Source: CAYSUS01 sp964434165 (GTDB lineage: Bacteria; Planctomycetota; Planctomycetia; Pirellulales; Thermoguttaceae). Taken from it: a stretch of DNA of 43,302 nt. A model generated the notes under the pieces. That model was not told where the DNA came from. It saw only the letters and a list, made by a program, of their open reading frames with translations, and ran no database searches. Shown here one piece after another: positions 32,164 through 39,641 of the stretch. Position 1 is the stretch's first letter. Each line of letters opens with the position of its first letter. Both the position numbers and the translations under genes were made by a program. The stretch covers positions 1 to 43,302 of the forward strand of contig CAYSUS010000063.1 of assembly GCA_964434165.1 (NCBI GenBank). The letters run 5' to 3'.

Positions 32164-34806
32164 ATGCGCCAATTCGCCCGAGCCGCCTTCTGGACCGTGT
32201 GCCGCTGGCTCGCCTGGTTCCGCTATCGCGTGCGCGTGATCGGTGGCGAGAAGCTCCGCGATCTGAGAGGGCCGATCCTGGTGATGCCCAATCACCCGGG
32301 CAACATCGATCCTCCCTTGGTGCTCAGCCATCTCCGCGTGCCCGGAGGGCTTCGCCCCACCGTCTATTCCGGCGCCTACCGGATGACCGTGCTCTACCCG
32401 ATGATGCGCCTGGCCGATGCCCTGGAGGTGCCCGACCTGAGCGAGCACAGCCGCGATGCCCGGCAGCAGGTCCTGGAGGTGATCGATGCGATCGTGGCCG
32501 GGCTGAAGCGCGGGGAGAACTTTCTGCTGTACCCCTCCGGGAGGATTCAGCGCCGCGGGCTGGAGCTCATCGGCTCGAACCGCGCCGCCGCCGAGATTCT
32601 GCAGCGCTGCCCCGAGGCCACCGTCGTCCTGGTTCGCACGCGCGGCGTGTGGGGCAGCATCTTCACGTGCGCGCCGACCGGCAGGATCCCCGACCTGGGC
32701 AAGTGCGCCCTGCGAGGGCTGGGGTGGATGCTGGCCAACCTGATCTTCTTCGCGCCGCGCCGCAACGTGACCATGACCGTCGAGGTGGTGGACCGCGCGG
32801 ACCTGCCTGGCCTGGAGCGGGAGAAGCTCAATCCGTGGCTCGAGGAGTGGTACAACCGCCAGGGTCAGGAGGAGCCGACCTTCGTTCCTTTCCATCACCT
32901 GTTCGGGCCCAGAGAGTTCCAGTTTCCCGACTACAACGCCCGCGAACAGGTCGATCCCAGCAAGATCCGCCCGGCCACGATCCGCACCGTGCGCGAGGTG
33001 ATCGAGGAGCACCTCGGCCGGCCGCTCGACGAGGACGAGGCCCGGCCCGACACCCGCCTCGATCAGCTTGGGCTGGACAGCCTGGAGCGGATGGACATCG
33101 CGCTGGAGGTCGAAGACCGCTTCGGCTTCCGCTTCGATCGCGTGGCCGAGACCCTGGGCGAGGTCTGGGCCCTGGCCGACGGCCTGTTGGGCAGCGGCGA
33201 CGCCGAGCCGCTCGAGGCCCCCAAGGCCTGGCAGAAGCCGCCCGGCAGGCTGGGCCCTACCGACGTTCTGGCCGATACCCTGGCCGAGGCCTTCGTGCGC
33301 CGCGTGCTCATGTACCCGAACGACGTGGCCGTGGCCGACCAGGTCTCCGGCGTGCTCACCTGCCGCCGGCTGCTGGTCGGCGCGCGGATCATGGCGCGGC
33401 GCCTGGGCAAGCTGCCCGGCGAGGCCGTCGGCGTGCTGCTCCCCTCGTCGGTGGCGGCCGACGTGACCTTCTTCGCCCTGCACCTGGCGGGCAAGCTCCC
33501 GGTCCTGCTCAACTGGACGACCGGGCCAGGGAACCTCGCCCACGCCGTCAAGACGCTTAACGTCCAGCGCGTGGTGACCTCGCGCCGCCTGATCGACCGG
33601 CTGGGGATCGAGGTGCCGGGCGCGGAGCTCGTCTTCCTGGAGGACGTCCGCGCCACGGTCGGCAAGATCGAGGCCGCACTTACCTTGGCGGGGACCTTCG
33701 TGCTGCCGCGGCGCCTGCTTCGGTCGCTTGGGCGGACCGACGCCGATCGGCCGGCCGTCGTCCTCTTCACCTCCGGGTCCGAGGCCGCGCCCAAGGCCGT
33801 CCCCCTGAGTCACCGCAACCTGATCACCAACGCCCGGGCAAGCCTCGAGCTGCTTGGGGCCACGCGCCGCGACGCGATCCTGGGCATGCTGCCGCCGTTC
33901 CACAGCTTCGGCCTGATGGGCAACATCATCGCTCCGATCCTCGCTGGCGTGCGCATGGTGCATCACCCCGATCCCACGGACGCAGGCGGATTGGTCCGCG
34001 CCATCGCGGCCTACCGGGCCACGATCATCGTCACCACGCCCAGCTTCCTCAGCTACATGCTCGCCATCGCCACGCCCGACGACTTCGGCTCGCTCCGCGT
34101 GATCGTTACCGGGGCGGAGAAGTGCCCCGAGGGGGTCTTCGCCAAATGCCACGAGCTGGCGCCCCAGGCCACGATCCTCGAGGGCTACGGCATCACCGAG
34201 TGTTCGCCGGTCGTGTCGGGCAATCCGCCCCACCGCGTCAAGCTGGGAACGGTCGGCCCGCCGATCCACCCGGTCGAGGTCTGCCTGGTCGATCCCGACA
34301 CGCGCCAGCCGCTGGCCAACGGCGGCCCGGGCCTGCTGCTCGTGCGCGGTCCCACCGTGTTCGACGGCTACCTCAACTACGAGGGCCCCGATCCGTTCGT
34401 CGAAGTCGAGGGCAAGCGGTGGTACGTCACCGGCGACCTGGTGGACATCGACGAGGACGGCTACATCCATTTCCGCGGCCGTCTGAAGCGGTTCCTCAAG
34501 GTCGGCGGGGAGATGGTCTCGCTTCCGGCCCTGGAGGAGCCCCTCGCCCGTCAGTTCCCCGCCGACGAGGAAGGGCCCAAGGTGGCCGTCGAAGGGATCG
34601 AGACGCCGGACGGCCGTTGGATCGTGCTCTTCACCACGCGGGACATCGACCTCCGCCAGGCCAATGCTACCCTTTCCGAGGCCGGCTTCCGCGGCGTGAT
34701 GCGACTCGACGAAGTGGTCCGCCTCGACGCCATCCCCGTCCTGGGCACCGGCAAGACCGACTACAAGGTCCTGCGCCGGATGGTCGCCGAGCGGGTGTCG
34801 GGGTAA
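32164..34806 (+). CDS. Acyltransferase-ACP-acyl ligase fusion (Aas-like)
   Basis: An 880-residue multidomain protein. Residues 1-220 are a PlsC-type acyltransferase with NHPGNIDPP (HX4D). Its usual FPEGTRS block is changed to YPSGRIQ. Residues 275-350 are an acyl carrier domain with the pantetheine serine in LGLDSLERMDI, near residue 305. The rest is an AMP-forming ligase: FTSGSEAAPKAVPLSHRN, GYGITECSP, TGDLVDIDEDGYIHF and the C-terminal lysine in GTGKTDYK. E. coli Aas has the acyltransferase and ligase, using a separate ACP to re-acylate lysophospholipid. Here the carrier is built in. The substrate may be a phospholipid or another lipid. Confidence 0.88.
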   Translation: MRQFARAAFWTVCRWLAWFRYRVRVIGGEKLRDLRGPILVMPNHPGNIDPPLVLSHLRVPGGLRPTVYSGAYRMTVLYPMMRLADALEVPDLSEHSRDARQQVLEVIDAIVAGLKRGENFLLYPSGRIQRRGLELIGSNRAAAEILQRCPEATVVLVRTRGVWGSIFTCAPTGRIPDLGKCALRGLGWMLANLIFFAPRRNVTMTVEVVDRADLPGLEREKLNPWLEEWYNRQGQEEPTFVPFHHLFGPREFQFPDYNAREQVDPSKIRPATIRTVREVIEEHLGRPLDEDEARPDTRLDQLGLDSLERMDIALEVEDRFGFRFDRVAETLGEVWALADGLLGSGDAEPLEAPKAWQKPPGRLGPTDVLADTLAEAFVRRVLMYPNDVAVADQVSGVLTCRRLLVGARIMARRLGKLPGEAVGVLLPSSVAADVTFFALHLAGKLPVLLNWTTGPGNLAHAVKTLNVQRVVTSRRLIDRLGIEVPGAELVFLEDVRATVGKIEAALTLAGTFVLPRRLLRSLGRTDADRPAVVLFTSGSEAAPKAVPLSHRNLITNARASLELLGATRRDAILGMLPPFHSFGLMGNIIAPILAGVRMVHHPDPTDAGGLVRAIAAYRATIIVTTPSFLSYMLAIATPDDFGSLRVIVTGAEKCPEGVFAKCHELAPQATILEGYGITECSPVVSGNPPHRVKLGTVGPPIHPVEVCLVDPDTRQPLANGGPGLLLVRGPTVFDGYLNYEGPDPFVEVEGKRWYVTGDLVDIDEDGYIHFRGRLKRFLKVGGEMVSLPALEEPLARQFPADEEGPKVAVEGIETPDGRWIVLFTTRDIDLRQANATLSEAGFRGVMRLDEVVRLDAIPVLGTGKTDYKVLRRMVAERVSG

Positions 34807-35222
34807 GTGGTCAGTTCGTGGGGGATGTCGGTGAAGGCGTAGCCCTCAACTCGCGGGAGGTCGCTGGAGATTCCGCCGCATTGATACGCCCAACCGCGGG
34901 GGTCGAGGAACCGCTGGCCGCGGTTCACTCGCCGCCAGGAACTCCTCGGTTACCACATCCCAAGTGACCGATCGGCGCCGATCGCCGCTTCCGCGGCTGG
35001 ATGCCGGCTTCTCGAGGTTTCGGGGTTGACGCCTCGCTCCGCATGCGCAGGGTTGTAAGAGAGGGCATGTCCGTGCGCCAAGCGGTCGCTGCACGGACCT
35101 CGGGAGGTTCCTGCGGCGGGCTGTCAGTCGACTGCTGGACTCCTCCGTTTCCAGGTCCCCTGATGCGCCGGTTTCCGTCTCCGCAGCTCGATCCGGCATC
35201 CAGTTTGCATGGAGGTACGCGA
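34807..35222. other. Intergenic region before the BON gene
   Basis: A 416-bp gap. The frame of the BON gene is open from 35001, but the upstream translation is low complexity with no family likeness. A TTGACG at 35026-35031 resembles a -35 but has no partner at 16-18 bp. No repeat or stable hairpin stands out. Confidence 0.4.
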
Positions 35223-35471
35223 TTGTTGTTTTCTTCCGAGTCAGAACGTGCCAAGGCCGTCCGATCGCGTCAGGTGGCCGACGAGGTCAGCGATCGCCTC
35301 CGCCAGCAGCCGCGTTTCAGCGGCAGGGACCTCTCGTGCGAGTGCGCGGACGGTGTGATTCGGCTGGTCGGGCGCCTTCCCAGCTTCTACGAGAAGCAGA
35401 TCGCGCAGGAAGTCGTCCGGAGGCTGGAGGGCGTATCGGACATCATCAACGACATCGAGGTGACCGAGTGA
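35223..35471 (+). CDS. Small BON-domain protein
   Basis: An 82-residue protein that is essentially one BON domain: an N-terminal helix with RQVADEVSDRLRQQ, strand CADGVIRLVGRL, a second helix KQIAQEVVRRLEGV, and the final strand SDIINDIEV. BON domains bind phospholipids or envelope components in OsmY-like proteins. No signal peptide is seen. TTG 35223 was chosen because a perfect GGAGG lies 7 nt upstream. A longer start at 35001 would add 74 unlikely residues. Its stop overlaps the start of the next gene (GTGA). Confidence 0.8.
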   Translation: MLFSSESERAKAVRSRQVADEVSDRLRQQPRFSGRDLSCECADGVIRLVGRLPSFYEKQIAQEVVRRLEGVSDIINDIEVTE

Positions 35472-35716
35472 CGCGCCCCGCAAGCGAGGTCGGCGCGCAA
35501 CGCCCACGCGCGGTCGGCGGGCCGCTGCCGACCGCGGCTCCTGTCGTTCCCACGCCGCCGAGGCCCTCGCCGGTTCCCGATCCCGACCCGGAGCCTGCCC
35601 CTTCGCCGCCCGATCCCGGGCCGCCCGCCTTCCCTGAGCCCGAGCCACCCCTTCAGCCCACGCCCGAGCCCGCGACTCCGCCGATCGAGGCAGGGCAGGG
35701 CGCGAGAGCCCGATGA
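35468..35716 (+). CDS. Proline-rich small protein of unknown function
   Basis: An 82-residue protein that starts with GTG overlapping the BON stop codon (GTGA), which suggests translational coupling. From about residue 28 it is mostly proline with Glu, Asp, Ala and Thr (for example PVPDPDPEPAPSPPDPGPP). It therefore resembles a flexible spacer such as in TonB-like or surface-linked proteins. It has no signal peptide or membrane helix. It could be a spurious reading of GC-rich DNA; the overlap and position between two plausible genes are the only support. Confidence 0.45.
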   Translation: MTRPASEVGAQRPRAVGGPLPTAAPVVPTPPRPSPVPDPDPEPAPSPPDPGPPAFPEPEPPLQPTPEPATPPIEAGQGARAR

Positions 35717-35720
35717 ACCG

Positions 35721-35984
35721 ATGAGCAAGATCACCATCCCCAAGATCCGTCCGGCGTCGTGGAGAGTCTATGTCCAGGGCGAGCGTGGGGCACGATCCCT
35801 GCGCCGTGTTCTGAGTGAGGCGGGAATCGAAACCAGCGAGCCCGAGCGCGAACCGACGCTCGCCGATCCACCCCTGTACGCGATCGTTGCGACCCCCACG
35901 GCCGACGTCGCTTTGACGGAGGAGGAGCTGGTCGCGATTCTGGAGCACGAGGACGGGCTGGAGCTGGCGTTCGAGGCTTCCTGA
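35721..35984 (+). CDS. Hypothetical 87-residue protein
   Basis: Starts 4 nt after the proline-rich gene. It has a basic N-terminal third (SKITIPKIRPASWRVYVQGE) and an acidic C-terminal third (EEELVAILEHEDGLELAFEAS). The central segment PLYAIVATPTADVALTEEELV may be a strand-turn-helix. I do not recognise a family. There is no signal peptide or membrane helix. The start lacks a strong ribosome binding site, consistent with coupling to the gene before it. Confidence 0.55.
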   Translation: MSKITIPKIRPASWRVYVQGERGARSLRRVLSEAGIETSEPEREPTLADPPLYAIVATPTADVALTEEELVAILEHEDGLELAFEAS

Positions 35985-36075
35985 TGGCCCGCCGCGCCGC
36001 GGCGTTCCCGCCGAGATCGCGGCAAGCGGCCAGAGACTGCCGACGCGCCCCGCTTGAGCGAGGGGTGGATTGGGG

Positions 36076-36103
36076 GTGACTCGCGGCCGTTTGTCGCTAG
36101 GAT
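36076..36103 (+). promoter_or_regulatory. Predicted promoter of the SlyD-like gene
   Basis: GTGACT (4 of 6) and TAGGAT in the context GCTAGGAT are separated by 16 bp. The leader would be about 200 nt. Confidence 0.45.
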
Positions 36104-36115
36104 AGCGGAAGAGGC

Positions 36116-36132
36116 AAAGGGGTCGGGGTCCT
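36116..36132. repeat. Single arm of the AAAGGGGTCGGG element
   Basis: Seventeen bases (AAAGGGGTCGGGGTCCT) match the core of the inverted repeat at 17532-17610. No second arm lies within 100 bp, so this copy cannot form the same hairpin. Confidence 0.5.
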
Positions 36133-36306
36133 CTTCTCGCTGAGTTTCACGCTCAGGGCTGAGGCTTCGGCGAACGGGGATCCGTGATCACTTGGCCCGG
36201 ACATGCATGGGCCCGCTCGCCCGCGGGCGCGCAGTCAGCCCACCGATCGACCTGATTCGCCGCTGGCAGACCCGGCGGTAAGTCGCAGAACCAGAGGAGC
36301 AGCCAA

Positions 36307-36735
36307 ATGGCCCAGGTGCAGAACGGTAACGTCGTGAAGGTCCACTACACCGGCAAGCTGGACGATGGTTCGGTGTTCGTCTCCTCCGAGGGTCGCGATC
36401 CGCTGGAGTTCGAAGTCGGCGGGCAGCAGGTCCTGCCCGGCATCGAGAGGGCCGTCGTGGGAATGAACGTGGGGGAATCGAAGACGGCCGTGGTTCCGGC
36501 GGGCGAGGCGCACGGGCCTCACCGCCCGGAACTCGTCGTCCAGGTGAAGCGGACCGAGCTTCCGGACGAGCTCGATCCCGAAGTCGGCCAGCAGTTGCTG
36601 GTGCGGCAGCCGACGGGGCAGGAGCTGACGGTCACCGTGACCGGGGCGGACGAAGAGAGCGTGACCGTCGATGGCAACCACCCGCTGGCCGGAAAGGACC
36701 TGACGTTCGACCTCGAATTGGTGGAGATCGCGTGA
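36307..36735 (+). CDS. FKBP-type peptidyl-prolyl isomerase, SlyD-like
   Basis: A 142-residue protein with the SlyD design: an FKBP domain (NVVKVHYTGKLDDGSVFVSS, then GQQVLPGIERAVVGMNVGE) with the insert-in-flap domain at about residues 65-120 (PELVVQVKRTELPDEL and later). The metal-binding His/Cys-rich tail of E. coli SlyD is absent; the protein ends in DLELVEIA. It is expected to catalyse proline isomerisation and act as a chaperone in the cytoplasm. The start has GAGGAG 8 nt upstream. The stop overlaps the next gene by GTGA. Confidence 0.92.
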   Translation: MAQVQNGNVVKVHYTGKLDDGSVFVSSEGRDPLEFEVGGQQVLPGIERAVVGMNVGESKTAVVPAGEAHGPHRPELVVQVKRTELPDELDPEVGQQLLVRQPTGQELTVTVTGADEESVTVDGNHPLAGKDLTFDLELVEIA

Positions 36736-37301
36736 CGGTCTGCCGCGCAGGTGCAGCGGTGACGTGTACGACTGCCTGCTGGCACGATCGTCTCGGCACG
36801 GCCCTGCTGGTTCTCCTCGTCCTGACCGCGTCATCGGCCGCCGCGGCGAGTCGGGACCGCACCGACGCCGAGCGGACGCGGTTCGAGTCGAGCCTGGAAG
36901 GACTGGTCGCCAGGCTGAGATCGCTCGGGCTTCAGATCACCGCGGACGAGCGAACGATCGCCGCGGCGACGAGCGAGGCGGCGTACTTCATGTTCGCCGA
37001 CCGGAAGGAGCACCGGCCGGAGTCTCGACCCCTGGAGTTGTCGGATGACGGCTCGTGGCTGCACGGCAAGCCGCTCTTTGCCAGAGCGGCGAAGAAGGAG
37101 GAGATCCGCCGGCTCTTCCGCAAGCTCGTGCGGGCGGCGGGCTACGATCGCGTCTGGGTGTACCACGCCGACGTCCACTACGGGGTCAGCAGCCACGCCC
37201 GGTTCACGCTCTACAGACTCGGCCACCGTGACGCCGAAAAGGGCGACGCGAAACGCGAGGTGCTGCTGGGCGATGCCCAGTACGTGCTTGAGCTGCCGTG
37301 A
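36732..37301 (+). CDS. Exported protein of unknown function
   Basis: A 189-residue protein. GTG 36732 overlaps the SlyD-like stop codon, and GGAG lies 6-7 nt upstream, so translation is probably coupled. The N-terminus has a hydrophobic segment (LGTALLVLLVLTASSAAAAS, about 21-40) that looks like a signal peptide. The mature part has SLEGLVARLRSLGLQITADE, then AAYFMFADRKEH and GYDRVWVYHADVHYGVSSHA. I do not know a family. Four of the six cysteine and tryptophan residues fall before the signal. The pairing with a prolyl isomerase may reflect folding of this exported product, but that is only inference. Confidence 0.6.
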   Translation: MTVCRAGAAVTCTTACWHDRLGTALLVLLVLTASSAAAASRDRTDAERTRFESSLEGLVARLRSLGLQITADERTIAAATSEAAYFMFADRKEHRPESRPLELSDDGSWLHGKPLFARAAKKEEIRRLFRKLVRAAGYDRVWVYHADVHYGVSSHARFTLYRLGHRDAEKGDAKREVLLGDAQYVLELP

Positions 37302-37888
37302 AATGGTGGCTAGCGGCTGATTTCCAGCGGGTGTTATCGCGCTCAGTACAAAGCACGGCAGCACGAAGTACGGATGCGCAACACCTCGACCCACTCTACG
37401 GGGTGGCTTCTACGGCCTCGCGCAGAATTAGCGGATCTAATTGCCGCTTGCCTCGCATTCAGGGCGCGCGGAGCCGCTGGCCCATGCAGCCCGCATGCTG
37501 GCCATCGCACGCTTTTCACCAAGGGATCCGTCGCGTCCCTGTTGTATTAGCAGAAGTGCAGTTATGTATTAGCGATTTTATCCTTCCTGATATCGCTGCC
37601 CGTCGTAAGATAAGGGGTTTGGGGCCACGGAAGTCTCGTTCGACCAGGGCCGCGCGAAGTGTCGTTTGCGGTGCTTTGGAGCTGCTCATCGAGCAGCCCC
37701 AAACCGACGTGCGCGGCCGCCCGGATCCTCCGCGGTGGTCCTCGTCCTCGCGGGGCCCGAGCGGGGCGGCCTTCCGACTCGCGATTCGAAGTTTCGTTCG
37801 TCCCGTCCATCCTCCCTCAGGGTCGCATCGCGTTGAGCGGCCCGGCGGGGGCGCGTTGGGTCAGGACCGTGCCAAGGAGAAATTGAGA
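37302..37888. other. Long leader region before the glutamate-synthase-like gene
   Basis: A 587-bp gap with no recognisable gene. The frame of the following gene is open back to 37298 but its translation is not protein-like. The stretch 37540-37620 is relatively A/T-rich. A strong hairpin lies at 37675-37703. No known riboswitch pattern was identified. Confidence 0.5.
37675..37703 (+). promoter_or_regulatory. Strong hairpin in the leader of the glutamate-synthase-like gene
   Basis: TTTGG, one unpaired A, then GCTGCTC pairs with GAGCAGC, one C, then CCAAA, with a 3-nt ATC loop: 12 base pairs around one mismatch. No T tract follows. It lies 186 nt before the start codon and could be a regulatory or processing structure. 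Confidence 0.4.
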
Positions 37889-39484
37889 ATGCCGAACCTT
37901 CAACGACCCAACGGGAGCGACGTCACCGCGACCAAGAACCGTTCCCGCGACATCGCCCCCCAGTCGGGCCTCTGCTCGCGCTGCGTGGACGGCTGCATCG
38001 GCAATTGCGAGGTCTTTCAATCGACTTTTCGCGGCCGCGAGCTGATCTACCCGGGGCCTTTCGGCGACGTCACCGCCGGGGCGGACAAGGACTACCCGGT
38101 CGATTACTCGCACCTGAACATCCAGGGCTATGCGCTGGGCGGGAACGGCCTGCCGGACGGCGTCGAGGCCAACCCCGACACCTGCACCTTCCCGGCGGTC
38201 AGCGTGGAGACGGAGTACGGCTGGGATCGGAAGGTGAAGATGGCCGCGCCGGTGTTCACCGGAGCGCTGGGCTCCACGGAGATCGCGCGCAAGAACTGGG
38301 AGCACTTCGCCGTGGGCGCCGCGCTGGCCGGCGTGACGCTGGTCTGCGGCGAGAACGTCTGCGGCATCGATCCGCTGCTGGAGCTCAATCCGGCCGGCAA
38401 GATCCGCGCGGCCCCGGACATGGATCGCCGCATCCGCACGTACAAAAAGTACCACCGAGGGCTGGGCGAGATCCTCGTGCAGATGAACGTCGAGGACACC
38501 CGGCTCGGCGTGGCCGAGTACGTGATCGAGAATCACGGCCTGGACACCATCGAGCTGAAGTGGGGCCAGGGCGCCAAGTGCATCGGCGGCGAGATCAAGG
38601 TCGATTCGCTGGAGCGGGCCCTGGAGCTCCAGAAGCGCGGCTACATCGTCACACCTGACCCTTCGAATCGCGTGATCCAGGAGAGCTTCAAGGACGGGGC
38701 GATCAAGGAGTTCGAGCGGCACAGCCGGCTCGGCTTCGTCGATCGCGAGGGCTTCCTGGCCGAGTGCGAGCGGCTCCGCGGGCTGGGCTTCAAGCGGATC
38801 ACGCTGAAGACCGGGGCCTACGGCCTCCGCGAGCTGGCCATGGCGATGCGGTGGAGCAGCGACGCCAAGATCGACCTTCTGACCATCGACGGCGCTCCCG
38901 GCGGCACGGGCATGAGCCCCTGGCGCATGATGCAGGAATGGGGCGTTCCGGCCATTTACCTCCACTCGGCGGCTGTGCAGTTCGCCGATAGGATGGCGGC
39001 CAAGGGGTTGCGCGTGCCCGACCTGGCTTTCGCCGGCGGATTCAGCACCGAGGACCACATCTTCAAGGCCCTGGCCCTGGGCGCACCCTACTGTCGGGCG
39101 ATCTGCATGGGCCGGGCGTTGATGATCCCCGGCATGGTGGGCAAGAACGTCGCCACGTGGATGAACAACGGCGGACTGCCCAAGACCGTCAGCCAGTACG
39201 GCGAGAGCCTCGAAGAGATCTTCGTCTGCTGGGAACAGGTGGCCGAGATCGTCGGCAAAGACGAGATGGTGAAGATCCCGCTCGGCGCGATCGGCATCTT
39301 CTCCTACGCCCAGAAGCTCTCCGTGGGCCTCCAGCAGTTGATGGCCGGGGCCCGCTGCTTCAGCCTCCCGGCGATCACGCGCAAAGAGCTGATGAGCCTC
39401 ACCCGCGAGTGCGCCGACGTGACCGGCATCCCGTACGTCATGGACGCCTACCGGGAGGAGGCCGAGGCGATCCTCGACGGTTAA
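37889..39484 (+). CDS. Glutamate-synthase-like FMN oxidoreductase
   Basis: A 531-residue protein matching the FMN-binding central domain of the large glutamate synthase subunit (Glu_synthase, PF01645). It lacks the amidotransferase domain and the C-terminal beta-helix. The barrel includes GGTGMSPWRMMQEWGVP and GAPYCRAICMGRALMIPGMVG, which lie at the flavin phosphate. The N-terminal 45 residues hold a cysteine cluster, LCSRCVDGCIGNCEVF (C-x2-C-x3-C-x3-C), that could bind an iron-sulfur centre or zinc. Domain-alone forms occur in archaea and several bacteria, where activity as a glutamate synthase is unproven. ATG 37889 has GGAG upstream. No partner small subunit is adjacent. Confidence 0.82.
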   Translation: MPNLQRPNGSDVTATKNRSRDIAPQSGLCSRCVDGCIGNCEVFQSTFRGRELIYPGPFGDVTAGADKDYPVDYSHLNIQGYALGGNGLPDGVEANPDTCTFPAVSVETEYGWDRKVKMAAPVFTGALGSTEIARKNWEHFAVGAALAGVTLVCGENVCGIDPLLELNPAGKIRAAPDMDRRIRTYKKYHRGLGEILVQMNVEDTRLGVAEYVIENHGLDTIELKWGQGAKCIGGEIKVDSLERALELQKRGYIVTPDPSNRVIQESFKDGAIKEFERHSRLGFVDREGFLAECERLRGLGFKRITLKTGAYGLRELAMAMRWSSDAKIDLLTIDGAPGGTGMSPWRMMQEWGVPAIYLHSAAVQFADRMAAKGLRVPDLAFAGGFSTEDHIFKALALGAPYCRAICMGRALMIPGMVGKNVATWMNNGGLPKTVSQYGESLEEIFVCWEQVAEIVGKDEMVKIPLGAIGIFSYAQKLSVGLQQLMAGARCFSLPAITRKELMSLTRECADVTGIPYVMDAYREEAEAILDG

Positions 39485-39490
39485 GGGCGG

Positions 39491-39641
39491 GGAATGACGA
39501 ATGTCGAATGACCAATGACGAAGGCATGCCGAAGGACGAAGCCAGAATGACGAACGACCGGCCCAGGAGCCGACCTACTCGTCCTTCGACCTTCGTCCTT
39601 TCTCCGTCCTTTGGTCTTCTTCATTCGACATTCTCCAAGTC
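39491..39641. repeat. A/T-rich inverted repeat overlapping the end of purD
   Basis: A perfect 13-bp inverted pair, GAATGTCGAATGA at 39499-39511 and its complement at 39621-39633, encloses about 110 bp of degenerate AATGACGAA- and CGAAGGACG-like units that are also partly complementary. It lies between the convergent oxidoreductase and purD genes, and the right half is translated as the end of PurD. Confidence 0.7.

Larger units (their letters stand above)
35985..36306. other. Intergenic region before the SlyD-like gene
   Basis: A 322-bp gap with a predicted promoter at 36076-36103 and a single-arm copy of the AAAGGGGTCGGG element at 36116-36132, which would be in the transcript leader. The rest has no gene. 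Confidence 0.5.

Noticed and set aside
35001..35222. Longer N-terminus for the BON protein
   Set aside because: The extra 74 residues have no domain, and an ideal GGAGG site precedes TTG 35223.
37302..37888. Riboswitch before the glutamate-synthase-like gene
   Set aside because: Only one hairpin is evident and no known riboswitch core could be matched; kept as an unclassified leader hairpin.
37298..37888. Extended start of the glutamate-synthase-like protein overlapping the exported protein gene
   Set aside because: The upstream translation is not protein-like and a good ribosome binding site precedes ATG 37889.
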